Assembly: GCF_018449635.1 (NCBI RefSeq)
Contig: NZ_JAAVUV010000004.1
Location: forward strand, 248,001-312,000
From: Caballeronia sp. dw_276
GTDB lineage: Bacteria; Pseudomonadota; Gammaproteobacteria; Burkholderiales; Burkholderiaceae
DNA: 64,000 nucleotides
Direction: 5' to 3'
Positions 45,192 through 54,278 of the stretch are shown here, piece by piece. The position numbers and the translations under genes are program-made. Numbering within the stretch: the first letter of the stretch is position 1; every line of letters starts with the position of its first letter. The notes beneath the pieces were generated by a model. It was not told the DNA's origin and ran no database searches. It saw nothing but the letters and a program-made list of their open reading frames with translations.

Positions 45192-46871
45192 ATGATTTCC
45201 GTCCGTAATGTCACGCTGCGCCGTGGCGTCAACGTCGTGCTCGATAGCGCGTCCGTCACCTTCACTCCTGGCGAAAAGATTGGCCTTGTTGGCCGTAATG
45301 GCGCTGGCAAGTCGTCCTTTTTCGGCCTTCTCAACGGCACGTTGCACGAAGACGGCGGCGAGTTTTCCATCCCCGCTGCATGGAAGATGGGCCAGGTCGC
45401 GCAGGACATGCCGGAGACTGAGCAGAGTGCGACCGACTTCGTAGTCGACGGTGACACTGCACTGCTGGCAGCGCAGGCTGAAGTAGACGCCGCTGAGGCC
45501 AGCGACGACGGCATGCGCATGGCGCACGCCTACATGGCCCTGCACGACGCCGGTGCGCACGATGCCCCCGCGCGTGCCCAAGCGCTGATCCTGGGCCTTG
45601 GCTTCAGTGCTGCGCAGCTCAGCCAGCCGGTCAACAGTTTCTCCGGCGGCTGGCGCATGCGACTGCAGCTGGCGCGCGCGCTCATGTGTCCGTCCGACTT
45701 GCTGTTGCTCGACGAACCGACCAATCACCTGGACCTCGACGCGCTGGTCTGGCTGGAAGCGTGGCTCAAGCGCTATCAAGGAACCATGGTCGTGATCAGC
45801 CACGATCGTGAATTCCTCGACGCGGTGACGCAGGTTACGGTGCACGTCGACAACGCCAAGCTCGTGCGTTACGGCGGTAACTACAGCAAATTCGAAGAGA
45901 TGCGCGCCGAGCAGATGCTGTTGCAGCAGGCCTCGATGGCCAAGCAGGCGGACAAGATCGCCCACTTGCAGAAATTCATCGACCGTTTCAAGGCCACGGC
46001 CTCGAAGGCGAAGCAGGCGCAGAGCCGGGTCAAGGCGCTCGAACGCATGGAAAAGATCGCGCCGGTGCTTGCAGACGCAGAGTTCACCTTCGAGTTCAAG
46101 GAGCCGCTCAACGTCCCGAATCCGCTTTTGTCGATGCTGGACGCGAGCTTCGGCTACCCGGCGCCGACCGACGCACCGCCTGATTCACCGCCGACGGTCA
46201 TCGTGCGGGGCATCAATCGGTCCGTGCTGGCGGGGCAGCGCATTGGCATTCTCGGTGCCAACGGCCAAGGCAAGTCCACGCTGGTGAAGACGGTGGCGCA
46301 CGAACTCGCGCCGATTGCCGGCGAAATCAGCGAAGGCAAAGGCCTGAACATCGGCTACTTCGCACAGCAGGAACTCGACGTGCTGCGTCCTCTCGACACG
46401 CCGATGGAACACATGATCCGCCTTGCCAAGGACACGCCGGCGAACATGCGCGGCCCCGGCCAGAGTGGCACCGAACAATCGCTTCGCACCTTCCTCGGCA
46501 CCTTCAATTTCAGTGGCGACATGGTCCACCAGAAGGTCGGCACGATGAGCGGCGGCGAAAAGGCGCGCCTCGTGTTGTGCATGATCGTGTGGCAGCGTCC
46601 CAACCTGCTGCTGCTCGACGAGCCTACCAATCACCTCGACCTGTCTACTCGCGAAGCGCTAGGCATGGCACTCAACGGATTCGAAGGCACGGTGATGCTG
46701 GTCAGTCACGACCGGTCCCTGTTGCGTGCGGTGTGTGACGAGTTCTGGCTTGTCACCAAGGGCGGCGTAGAGCCCTTCGATGGCGATCTGGACGATTACC
46801 AGGAGTTCCTGCGCGACGAAGCCCGTCGCATGCGCGAGCAGGCAGCAGCGGAGCAAAAGGTCGCCGCCTGA
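45192..46871 (+). CDS. ABC-F family ATPase (YheS-like)
   Basis: A 559-residue protein with two ABC domains in one chain and no membrane segment. Domain 1 has GRNGAGKSS, FSGGWRMRLQLARAL and LLLDEPTNHLDLD; a linker (about 250-300, charged) follows; domain 2 has GANGQGKST, MSGGEKARLVLCMIVW and LLLDEPTNHLDLS. ABC-F proteins bind the ribosomal E-site and relieve stalled translation; some give antibiotic resistance by target protection. No antibiotic-resistance context is seen here, so a housekeeping translation role is more likely. Confidence 0.94.
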   Translation: MISVRNVTLRRGVNVVLDSASVTFTPGEKIGLVGRNGAGKSSFFGLLNGTLHEDGGEFSIPAAWKMGQVAQDMPETEQSATDFVVDGDTALLAAQAEVDAAEASDDGMRMAHAYMALHDAGAHDAPARAQALILGLGFSAAQLSQPVNSFSGGWRMRLQLARALMCPSDLLLLDEPTNHLDLDALVWLEAWLKRYQGTMVVISHDREFLDAVTQVTVHVDNAKLVRYGGNYSKFEEMRAEQMLLQQASMAKQADKIAHLQKFIDRFKATASKAKQAQSRVKALERMEKIAPVLADAEFTFEFKEPLNVPNPLLSMLDASFGYPAPTDAPPDSPPTVIVRGINRSVLAGQRIGILGANGQGKSTLVKTVAHELAPIAGEISEGKGLNIGYFAQQELDVLRPLDTPMEHMIRLAKDTPANMRGPGQSGTEQSLRTFLGTFNFSGDMVHQKVGTMSGGEKARLVLCMIVWQRPNLLLLDEPTNHLDLSTREALGMALNGFEGTVMLVSHDRSLLRAVCDEFWLVTKGGVEPFDGDLDDYQEFLRDEARRMREQAAAEQKVAA

Positions 46872-47337
46872 ATTTCTAATTCGTTGTTTTGTTCGACGCT
46901 CGGCTAAACCGTTGTTCCACGACAGTCGAGCCCCATTGTTTTCCCTCTGCCTCGCGAATCGTCGACGATGACCAACGCAGATGGGCCACGCCCGCTGTAT
47001 CGTCGCTATCAATTGTCAGCGAAGCCAGCGACCTTCCATTTTCCACGTAAAGTCAAAGCGCCTTGTCAGGAGCCGGCAAGGACGCCACAAACCCGGCCAG
47101 CCCTATGCAACCGGGCTGATAGCCTTCGACAAAAACATCCTGCGGGATCGAGGCGCCAGGCGTTTGCTCGCGCACAGGTTGGACCCAGCGAGTCAACATT
47201 ACACCGGGTTTCACCGCCTTAAGTCGTTCGGTTGACTGATCCTATACTGCACTTGCTGCGCAGCACGCAACGCGTACCATCGAGGTGGCTCAATCCATTG
47301 CAGCGTTTTCCCGACATTTGGGGCGAGGCAGGCAAGC
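46872..47337. other. Intergenic region without a recognised gene
   Basis: About 465 bases after the ABC-F gene. Overlapping open frames of 84 residues (46968-47222 and 46981-47235) show no family motif or ribosome site. I see no tRNA or repeat. Confidence 0.5.
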
Positions 47338-48099
47338 ATGGCGCTGATCGCAACCGCAATCCTGATATTCGCCATTCTGAGTTCGGCGGGGATCGGCTGT
47401 CTTTTTTTCCATCACCGAGTGATGTCCCGCCATCACGATGACGCGACACTGAGCGTGATCAGGCTGATCGCGGGTATTTTCGTGGTGATGACGTCGCTGG
47501 TTCTTGGCCTGATGATCAACTCGGCAAAAAACAGGTTCGACGGGATCAATCGCGACGTTCACGCTTTCGCCACCGATCTGGTTCTCCTCGATCGAACACT
47601 GCAACTCTATGGTAGCGATGCCGCTGACGCGCGGCGACGCCTGGCCAGGTACGTGGAGCGCGCAGCGGACGGGAAGTGGACCAGCCGCGATCCGCTTCTG
47701 GTGTCGGACAAGACTTCCGAGGAGTTGCTCAACGACGTCGGAAATAGCCTTCGATCCTTTTCTCCGGCTGATGGCGAGCATCTGGCCGTATGGAACGACG
47801 CCCGGCAGGAATACAGCAAGATCGTCGAGTTGCGCTGGGCTCTGCTGGAGCAATCGGAGGGATCCATTCCCCCGCCAATCGTGGCAATGGTCGTGACCTG
47901 GCTGTTGCTTGTGTTCGCGAGTTTCGGATATCGCGCGCCGCGCAATGCCATAGTCATTGGCAGTCTTCTCGTTGCGGCGGCACTGATGTCGAGCACGATA
48001 TATTTGATCCTCGAACTCGACGCTCCCTTTTCAGGCGCCATCAGCGTTTCTCCGGCACCGCTCCAACGGGTGCTGGCCGAAATGAAGCGGCAACCCTAG
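47338..48099 (+). CDS. DUF4239 (bestrophin-like) membrane protein
   Basis: A 253-residue inner-membrane protein with two N-terminal segments (about 2-24 and 42-63), a long soluble middle part (about 65-180) and two C-terminal segments (about 183-200 and 204-226). The DDATLSVIRLIAGIF and TSLVLGLMINSAKNRFD parts are typical of DUF4239/bestrophin-like proteins. Family function is not established in bacteria; ion transport has been suggested. Stands alone; start ATG at 47338. Confidence 0.8.
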   Translation: MALIATAILIFAILSSAGIGCLFFHHRVMSRHHDDATLSVIRLIAGIFVVMTSLVLGLMINSAKNRFDGINRDVHAFATDLVLLDRTLQLYGSDAADARRRLARYVERAADGKWTSRDPLLVSDKTSEELLNDVGNSLRSFSPADGEHLAVWNDARQEYSKIVELRWALLEQSEGSIPPPIVAMVVTWLLLVFASFGYRAPRNAIVIGSLLVAAALMSSTIYLILELDAPFSGAISVSPAPLQRVLAEMKRQP

Positions 48100-48144
48100 T
48101 TTCGGCATTTGCCGCCGTTGCACCGCCGGGCGATAACCGCTCAC

Positions 48145-48876
48145 TCAAACCTGTGTCATCCCTCCATCGATACACAACTCCGCACCGGCCACAAAACTGC
48201 TATCCGACGACGCAAGGAACAATGCCGCGTCCGCCACTTCCTCGGGACGGCCCAAACGATCCAACGGAATCCGGCTGGTCAGCGAAAGCCGTACTTCATC
48301 GCTGACGTTTTCGAACATGGGTGTATCGATGGGACCGGGGCTCAGCACATTCACGCGAATTTTTCTTGCCGCCAGTTCAGCGGTCCACGTACGCGCGTAT
48401 GACCGCACGGCTGCTTTCGTGGCCGAGTAGGTCCCGTAGCCCGGATTACCAATCGACCCGGCAATCGATCCCACCAATACGATGCTGCCGCCGCCAGCCA
48501 TGTGTTGCACCGCGCGCTGCACGGTGAACACCATGCCCCGGACATTCACGTCGAAGGCTTTATCGAAATGTTCTTCGGTCGTGGATTCGAGCGTCGAGTA
48601 TTCTGACACTCCCGACGACGTCACGAGGATATCCAGCTTGCCGGCCTTCGCCTTGACGGTATCGAACAGCCGGTCGAGATCGCCCGCATTCGTCACGTCG
48701 CCTTGCACGGCTTCCACGCGACCGCCGATCAGTGCAACAGCTTCATCGAGCTGAGCCTGGCGACGGCCGGTGATAAAAACATGGGCGCCTTGCTCGGCAA
48801 AACGCCGGGCTATTGCGAGACCAATTCCGCTATTGCCACCCGTGACAACCGCTGTCTTTCCTTCGAGCTTCAGCAC
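48145..48876 (-). CDS. Classical short-chain dehydrogenase
   Basis: A 243-residue SDR with the normal set: VTGGNSGIGLAIARRF for cofactor binding, the SSGVSEY region, the catalytic Ser of VGSIAGSIG and YSATK (catalytic Tyr and Lys kept), and LSPGPIDTPMF. I chose the GTG at 48876 because AGGGG is about seven bases upstream. Divergent from an HxlR regulator with palindromes between, so it is probably that regulator's target. Likely an NAD(P)H-dependent reductase of a carbonyl compound. Confidence 0.92.
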   Translation of the reverse strand: MLKLEGKTAVVTGGNSGIGLAIARRFAEQGAHVFITGRRQAQLDEAVALIGGRVEAVQGDVTNAGDLDRLFDTVKAKAGKLDILVTSSGVSEYSTLESTTEEHFDKAFDVNVRGMVFTVQRAVQHMAGGGSIVLVGSIAGSIGNPGYGTYSATKAAVRSYARTWTAELAARKIRVNVLSPGPIDTPMFENVSDEVRLSLTSRIPLDRLGRPEEVADAALFLASSDSSFVAGAELCIDGGMTQV

Positions 48877-48918
48877 AGTCAACCCCTTGTTTGTTCGGTG
48901 CGGCTGAAGATACACCGT

Positions 48919-48962
48919 GTATATTTAGTGTCAATTACGCACCGTGCGTAGACTAGATATAC
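48919..48962. promoter_or_regulatory. Putative HxlR operator between SDR and regulator
   Basis: A nested dyad: an inner perfect palindrome TACGCAC-C-GTGCGTA (48936-48950) flanked by an outer inexact repeat GTATATTTAGTGTC (48919-48932) and TAGACTAGATATAC (48949-48962). It lies between the divergent SDR and HxlR starts and should carry both promoters and the operator. Confidence 0.65.
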
Positions 48963-48976
48963 GAGAGGAAACCGTC

Positions 48977-49345
48977 ATGGCGTCGAAGGTGGAACCGCCG
49001 CTCGCCGAGATCAACGCAACGCGGCCTGTCCTTGAACAGATCGCGAACAAATGGTCGGTGCTGATCCTGACCGTGCTGTGCACCGAACCCTCGCGTTTCA
49101 ACGCGATCAAGCGACGCCTCGACCCGATCACGCACAAGGCGTTGACGGAGGCGTTGCGCCGGCTGGAGAGAAACGGGTTGGTCAATCGACGCGTCATAGC
49201 GTCATCGCCGGTGGCGGTCGAGTATTCGATCACGCCGCTCGGCCGAACGCTACAGGACCCGTTCGAGGCGCTCGTGCTGTGGGCGGCGAAGCATGGCGGC
49301 GGTATTGAAAGGGCGCAGCTGAATTACGATGAAAGGACAGTTTGA
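48977..49345 (+). CDS. HxlR-family transcriptional regulator
   Basis: A 122-residue winged-helix regulator of the HxlR/YybR type (VLEQIANKWSVLILTVLC, RFNAIKRRLDPITHKALTEA, GLVNRRVIASSPVAVEYSIT). AGAGGA precedes the ATG at 48977. It lacks the N-terminal Cys seen in redox-sensing members, but has one Cys after the first helix (Cys30). Likely represses the divergent SDR gene. Confidence 0.92.
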   Translation: MASKVEPPLAEINATRPVLEQIANKWSVLILTVLCTEPSRFNAIKRRLDPITHKALTEALRRLERNGLVNRRVIASSPVAVEYSITPLGRTLQDPFEALVLWAAKHGGGIERAQLNYDERTV

Positions 49346-49351
49346 GCCGGA

Positions 49352-50128
49352 TCACCCGGCAGACCTGTACCGCCCCGGCGTGGTCCCCAACGCCCGCCGG
49401 AACATATCGATAAACGCGCTGACGTTGTCGTATCCCAGTTCAAGCGCGATGGTGGTCACCGCGACGCCATCCGCGATCAGTTCCAGCGCGCGAAGCAAAC
49501 GCGCCTGCTGACGCCATTGCGCGAAGCTCAAGCCCGTCTCTTCCACGAACCGGCGGCTGAGCGTTCGCGGCGCGAGACCCGCCCACGCCGCCCATTCCTC
49601 GAGGCGACGGTTATCGGACAAATCGCCGGCCAACGCATCCGTTATCCGGATGAGCCGCGCATCTTCGGGACGCGGAAGCGCCAGCGATTCTTCTTTCGAT
49701 GCCGCCAGTTCGTCGATGACAACTTCTGCGATCCTCGCCTGTGTCTGGTCCAGCTCGGCGCCGGGCCAGGTCGCGGCGCGGCGCACTGCTTCGCGCAATA
49801 GCGGCGTTGTCCTTATCGCGCGGGGATCCGCCGGCAGATTTGCACATCGGCGTTCGGTGATGAAAACGCTCCAGCCCGAGAACGGCCCGTACGAGCGCAC
49901 CGAATGCACGCAATGCGGCGGAATCCAGATCGCGTGCACGGCGGGGACGACCCAATGCTGCTTGTCGAGTCCGACCGACATCAGTCCGCTCAACGCGCCC
50001 ATGAGTTGCCCGCGCGCATGGCTGTGCGACGGCGTGGCGCGCGCCTCGTCCTGCGTCAGTTCCGCCGCAGCGAGAAACGGACCGTCGGGCGAGGTCACGA
50101 GATCAGGTCGGATCAAATATGAAGTCAT
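49352..50128 (-). CDS. AraC-family regulator (cupin type)
   Basis: A 258-residue AraC regulator with an N-terminal cupin-like sensor (SHSHARGQLMGALSGLMSV, VPAVHAIWIPPHCVHSV) and C-terminal helix-turn-helix pair (LEEWAAWAGLAPRTLSRRF, ELGYDNVSAFIDMFRRALG). It resembles NimR/YeaM-type regulators, which usually repress a divergent gene. It is divergent from a two-gene operon (small protein plus quinone oxidoreductase) that starts about 100 bases away. Start ATG at 50128, with weak ribosome site. Confidence 0.9.
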   Translation of the reverse strand: MTSYLIRPDLVTSPDGPFLAAAELTQDEARATPSHSHARGQLMGALSGLMSVGLDKQHWVVPAVHAIWIPPHCVHSVRSYGPFSGWSVFITERRCANLPADPRAIRTTPLLREAVRRAATWPGAELDQTQARIAEVVIDELAASKEESLALPRPEDARLIRITDALAGDLSDNRRLEEWAAWAGLAPRTLSRRFVEETGLSFAQWRQQARLLRALELIADGVAVTTIALELGYDNVSAFIDMFRRALGTTPGRYRSAG

Positions 50129-50225
50129 GGCTGAAACGCGGTATTGATTGGCATTTATACCGGAGACCGGCCGATTCCGCACGCCTAAACTGGCTTCACT
50201 CTTACTGCTTCAGGAGGCCACCGCA

Positions 50226-50486
50226 ATGCGAGCCCAAGACATTCTCCCCGACCATGTTAATCAGGCCGACTTGGGCGGGATCACGATCCGCAAGGGTACC
50301 GTTGCCGCGTTTCTCGCGAATGCGCGCGTTTGGACCAATCTGGAAACCACCGCAACGGCACGTGCCGAAGCCGAGACGGACATGCTCGAAGCGCTGCCGG
50401 CGCTGCGCGCCGTCGGCTTGTTCGAAGTCCTGGATATCCGCGATAGCGCCTTGCGCGCCTGGGTCGCCGCAAACATCAAAGACTGA
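50226..50486 (+). CDS. Small uncharacterised protein coupled to an oxidoreductase
   Basis: An 86-residue cytoplasmic protein with no signal or membrane segment (MRAQDILPDHVNQADLGGIT at the N-terminus; acidic and alanine-rich helices after residue 40). An excellent AGGAGG lies about eight bases before the ATG. The quinone oxidoreductase starts ten bases after its stop, so they form an operon divergent from an AraC regulator. I do not recognise the family; in-frame extension to 50148 lacks support. Confidence 0.7.
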   Translation: MRAQDILPDHVNQADLGGITIRKGTVAAFLANARVWTNLETTATARAEAETDMLEALPALRAVGLFEVLDIRDSALRAWVAANIKD

Positions 50487-50496
50487 GGAAAACGCC

Positions 50497-51456
50497 ATGA
50501 AAGCTGCAATCATCAAAGCGCCGGGCCAAGGCCCCATTTACGCCGACTTCGATAAACCCGCCGCGCACGCAGGTCATCGGCTGATCGAGGTGACGGCGAG
50601 TGCGCTGAGTCATGTTGCGCGGGCGAGGGCGTCGGGGACGCATTATTCGTCGGCAGCGACGTTCCCGTTCGTTGCGGGCGTCGATGGAACCGGACGTCTG
50701 GAAGACGGACAGCGGGTCTATTTTTTCAAGCCGGAAGCGCCGTTTGGGTCGTTCGCCGACTACACGATCGTGTCCGGCGATCATTGCGCCAAGCTGCCCG
50801 ATGCGCTCGATGATGTCACCGCTGCGGCCATCGCGATTCCGGGCATGTCGTCATGGGCGGCGCTCGTCGAGCGGGGCGGGTTCGCCGCGGGCGAGACGGT
50901 GCTGATCAACGGCGCAACGGGCACCTCCGGGCGCCTCGCGGTGCAGATCGCGAAGCACCTTGGCGCGGGGAGGATCATCGCGACCGGGCGGCGCAAGGCT
51001 GCGCTTCAAGCGATGAAACTCGCCGGCGCCGACGTCACGATTTCGTTGGAACAGGATGAGGATGCGTTGAACCGCGCCTTCGAGTCGCAATTTGCCGTAG
51101 GCGTGGATGTGGTGCTGGATTACTTGTGGGGAACCAGCGCCCGGGCGTTGCTGATCTCGGCGGCCAAGGCATCGCCCGACGATCATCCGGTCCGCTTTGT
51201 CCAGATCGGTTCGATCAGCGGCGCTGATATCCAGTTGCCGGCCGCCGTCCTGCGCTCGGCGGCGATTACGCTTTCGGGCAGCGGGATTGGAAGTGTTCCG
51301 CTGCCTCGCCTTCTGCATGCCATGCAGGAAGTGTTCAACGCGGCTGTTCCCGCCGGATTGCAGACCGAAACCCAGGTCGTATCGCTCGCGGATATCGGCA
51401 AGCATTGGGCAAATACAGACAGTTTGCGTCGAACCGTCTTTGTTCCCAGGCCTTAA
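50497..51456 (+). CDS. Quinone-oxidoreductase-like medium-chain dehydrogenase
   Basis: A 319-residue MDR-family enzyme without the catalytic or structural zinc ligands. The Rossmann motif is NGATGTSGRLAVQIAKHLGA (about 148-167), and the N-terminal MKAAIIKAPGQGPIYADFD is typical. It likely reduces quinones or enones with NADPH. GAGGA is upstream of the ATG at 50497. Second gene of a two-gene operon, presumably controlled by the divergent AraC protein. Confidence 0.9.
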   Translation: MKAAIIKAPGQGPIYADFDKPAAHAGHRLIEVTASALSHVARARASGTHYSSAATFPFVAGVDGTGRLEDGQRVYFFKPEAPFGSFADYTIVSGDHCAKLPDALDDVTAAAIAIPGMSSWAALVERGGFAAGETVLINGATGTSGRLAVQIAKHLGAGRIIATGRRKAALQAMKLAGADVTISLEQDEDALNRAFESQFAVGVDVVLDYLWGTSARALLISAAKASPDDHPVRFVQIGSISGADIQLPAAVLRSAAITLSGSGIGSVPLPRLLHAMQEVFNAAVPAGLQTETQVVSLADIGKHWANTDSLRRTVFVPRP

Positions 51457-51485
51457 ACGTCGAAGCAGCATGCCGGAGGTATAAC

Positions 51486-51493
51486 GTGTACGC
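51486..51493. promoter_or_regulatory. GTGTACGC element upstream of nicR
   Basis: GTGTACGC in the context AACGTGTACGCTACA, matching the two perfect GTGTACAC palindromes of the nicE/nicC promoter region except for one base. It is 13 bases before the nicR ATG and next to a TACAAT box (51494-51499), so NicR may repress its own gene here. Confidence 0.6.
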
Positions 51494-51505
51494 TACAATT
51501 GGCGC

Positions 51506-52009
51506 ATGGCTAAAAAATCCCCTCTCGCTGCTGCCAAGGACGTTCGTGTTGTTGCGGACGTCCCGAACGCTCCCGGCGCCGACGCGTATCACTTCTCCGA
51601 GCAGATCGGCCACCTGCTGCGGCGCGCCTATCAGCGCCACGTCGCGATTTTCCAGGCGGCGATTCCTGATTCAGATCTGACCGCCGCGCAATTCGTGACG
51701 CTGTGCGCAGTGAAGGAGCAGCAATCCTGCTCGTTGAACGATATCGTCAAGGCGACCGCCATCGATCAGGCAACCATTCGCGGCGTGGTCGAACGGCTCA
51801 AGGCACGTTCGCTGATCGTTGTTTCCCCCGATCCGCTCGATGGACGCAAGCTTTTGGTTCGCACTACACCGGAAGGTCTTGCGCTGATTGATCAGAGCAT
51901 TCCGTTCGCCAAGCAAGTCAGCGAGCAAACGTTCGGCGGACTGAACCCGGCCGAACGCGTGGCGATCGTTTATCTGTTGAAGGCAATGACGCGGGCGGAA
52001 GAGGGTTAA
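51506..52009 (+). CDS. nicR: MarR-family regulator, NicR-like
   Basis: A 167-residue MarR-type regulator: the winged helix-turn-helix is CSLNDIVKATAIDQATIRGV plus VERLKARSLIVVSPDPLDGR (about 78-118). Its location at the end of the nic gene block, and a shared GTGTAC element with the nic promoters, identify it as NicR, the repressor of nicotinate degradation that in Pseudomonas putida is relieved by 6-hydroxynicotinate. The TACAAT box ends six bases before the ATG and there is no ribosome site near it, so the transcript may be leaderless. Convergent with the molybdopterin-subunit gene, four bases shared. Confidence 0.85.
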   Translation: MAKKSPLAAAKDVRVVADVPNAPGADAYHFSEQIGHLLRRAYQRHVAIFQAAIPDSDLTAAQFVTLCAVKEQQSCSLNDIVKATAIDQATIRGVVERLKARSLIVVSPDPLDGRKLLVRTTPEGLALIDQSIPFAKQVSEQTFGGLNPAERVAIVYLLKAMTRAEEG

Positions 52010-54255
52010 GGCGCGGGCAACAAAGCCGCCTTCAACGCAGCCCGCACCACATCCGCCGTAAACGGCGCTTCACGAAACCTCACGCCGGTAGCATCGAACA
52101 GCGCATTGGCAATAGCCGCCGCGCCCGGCAACGACGCCGACTCGCCCGACCCAAGCGGCGGTTCTCCCTGCCGCTCCATTTGCACGACATCGATTGGCGG
52201 CAATTCCGGGAAGCTCAGGATTGGGTAACTGCCCCATTCGCGGCTGGCAACCAGGCCATCGGTAAAGCGAACACGCTCTTTCAATACACGGCTGAGCGTT
52301 TGAATGACGTTGCCGTGGATCTGATGACGCACGCCATCGGGATTGACGACGGTCCCGGTGTCCTGCCCGACGGTCACGCGCTTCATCCGTATCTCGCCAG
52401 TGACGCGGTCCACTTCCAGATCGACGATCCACGCCGACCATGCCGCGCCAAACCCCGGAAAGCGGCTATGAACGTAACGCGCATATGCCACGCCGCGGCC
52501 TTGCAACAGGCGCGCGGTCGGGACGTTGGGCTTTACTCGACGTTGCCAGCCCGCCCGCATGGCCACAGCCTCCAGCAATTCCTTTGCGCGCTGGTCCTGC
52601 AAATGCCGCAACCGGAATTCAAGCGGATCGGCGCCGGTCTCGACCGCGAGTTCATCGATAAACACATCGTGCGCAAACGAGTTCGGCAGCGCCGATACCC
52701 CCCTGAACCACGACGCCCTGATTAGCGGCGCCATGTCGTTGCAAACAAATCGCCGATGCTCGAACGCGTACGGCGACACCGCCGTCCGGTCGCCCATCTC
52801 GAAGACACGCGGTTCGGCCGGCATTGCGCCCGTGAGCAGCAGCGCCAGCAACGGCGCATCGTTCGATGGATACCGCGACGCGAACTCATACGCGAGCGTC
52901 TCGCCGCTGTCAGACACGGTGCCGGTCACGTCGACCACTTGCGCGGTGCCTTTGGGTTCCCATTGATGTTCATCGGCGCGCGATAGCTGCACGCGCACGG
53001 GCCGACGCATCGCGCGCGAAAGCAGCAGTGCGTCGCCGGCGACATCATCGGCGCAATTGCGGCCATAGCATCCGGAGGCCTCCATGCGCACGATATCGAT
53101 GTCACCCTCCGCGCGCTCCACGAGGCGCGACAGGTCGTAGCGCAAGCTCTGCGGATTCTGCGTTCCCGACCACACGGTGATGCGGTCATCGCGATAATCG
53201 GCGAGCGCGCAGGATGGTCCTATCGATGCATGCATCTGGTAGGGCCACACATACGTGCGCGTCAGCGTCGTGGTATTGGCCTTGCCTTGCACGGATGCGA
53301 CATCGCCTTCTTCGAGCAGCAAGCGCCGCTTGGCGGGCGCGTCCGATATTGCCTTCGCGGGGTCATCGAGAGAAGGCAGCGACGGCATCGGACGCCATTT
53401 CACGCGCAATGCGCGGGCGGCGCGAATGGCCTGTTCCTCGCGCTCGGCGACCACGCCGATGAAGTCGCCGATCACCACGACACCACGCACGCCCGGCAGC
53501 GCTTCAACCAAGGCACGATCCACATCGATCAGCATCTTGCCGATGAACTCGCCGCAATCATGGCCCGCATACGGCGGTCGCACCACGCGCCCGTGCAACA
53601 TGCCCGGCACGCGCATGTCGTGCACGAAGGTCAGCGCGCCGGTCGCCTTGGCGGGCAGATCGACGCGTGGCGAAGCGCGTCCAACAATACGATACGTCGA
53701 CGGATCTTTCACCGCGACGGTGATGTCGAGCGCGAGCGTCAGACGCTCGCCTCGAAGCAATGCGCCGAACGTGAGGCGGGTGTCGTCGGGCGCGATCACG
53801 CAACCGTCGTCGGTACGAAGCAGCGCGGCATCCATATCCCACGCACGTGCCGCCAATCCAATCAACGCGAGCCGCGCCTGCGCCGCCGCGAAGCGCAGCG
53901 GTACGGCTGAAATCTGGATCGTGGCGCTCGCAATCGTCGGTCCCTGGTTCGGCACTTCCGCCGAATCCCCGAGGGTCATCTGCACGCGCGCGACGGGGAC
54001 ATCCAGTTCTTCCGCCACGATCTGTCCAAGCGACGTGCGTATGCCCGTTCCCAGATCCACGTGACCGTTGAACGCGAAAATGCGGTCATCGTCGAGAATG
54101 GAGACGAATATTTCCGGCGTGTCCTGAACATACGAAGACCCGCTGCCCGGTTGCCCGGGCGCGGGTTTTACCGGCGCGGCGGGCTGCCTGATTATGTTCA
54201 GGCAGCCGTTGCGCGCGAGCAGTTCACCTCGGGAAGGCGTTCCTGCAATGGGCAT
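52006..54255 (-). CDS. Nicotinate dehydrogenase, stand-alone molybdopterin subunit (NicB-like)
   Basis: A 749-residue xanthine-oxidase-family molybdopterin subunit. The N-terminal part (about 40-190) has GHVDLGTGIRTSLGQIVAEE and LGDSAEVPNQGPTIASATIQ; the second part begins about residue 218 (VPGMLHGRVVRPPYAGHDCG) and ends with the cofactor/active-site block GSGESASLPG, in which Glu705 is the likely catalytic glutamate. Homologous to the N-terminal portion of P. putida NicB, but it ends before the cytochrome c region. It should need NicA as 2Fe-2S partner and a cytochrome acceptor. No signal peptide is seen. Last gene of the leftward nic transcript. Confidence 0.85.
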   Translation of the reverse strand: MPIAGTPSRGELLARNGCLNIIRQPAAPVKPAPGQPGSGSSYVQDTPEIFVSILDDDRIFAFNGHVDLGTGIRTSLGQIVAEELDVPVARVQMTLGDSAEVPNQGPTIASATIQISAVPLRFAAAQARLALIGLAARAWDMDAALLRTDDGCVIAPDDTRLTFGALLRGERLTLALDITVAVKDPSTYRIVGRASPRVDLPAKATGALTFVHDMRVPGMLHGRVVRPPYAGHDCGEFIGKMLIDVDRALVEALPGVRGVVVIGDFIGVVAEREEQAIRAARALRVKWRPMPSLPSLDDPAKAISDAPAKRRLLLEEGDVASVQGKANTTTLTRTYVWPYQMHASIGPSCALADYRDDRITVWSGTQNPQSLRYDLSRLVERAEGDIDIVRMEASGCYGRNCADDVAGDALLLSRAMRRPVRVQLSRADEHQWEPKGTAQVVDVTGTVSDSGETLAYEFASRYPSNDAPLLALLLTGAMPAEPRVFEMGDRTAVSPYAFEHRRFVCNDMAPLIRASWFRGVSALPNSFAHDVFIDELAVETGADPLEFRLRHLQDQRAKELLEAVAMRAGWQRRVKPNVPTARLLQGRGVAYARYVHSRFPGFGAAWSAWIVDLEVDRVTGEIRMKRVTVGQDTGTVVNPDGVRHQIHGNVIQTLSRVLKERVRFTDGLVASREWGSYPILSFPELPPIDVVQMERQGEPPLGSGESASLPGAAAIANALFDATGVRFREAPFTADVVRAALKAALLPAP

Positions 54256-54278
54256 GACGCGTTATCCAGAAAATGCGT

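Noticed and set aside
44894..45520. 208-residue minus-strand frame
   Set aside because: Mostly antisense to the ABC-F gene start; low-complexity Ser/Pro/Arg composition.
50119..50496. Apparent N-terminal fusion to the quinone oxidoreductase (445 residues)
   Set aside because: It is an out-of-frame shadow of the 86-residue gene; the ATG at 50497 with GAGGA is the clear start.
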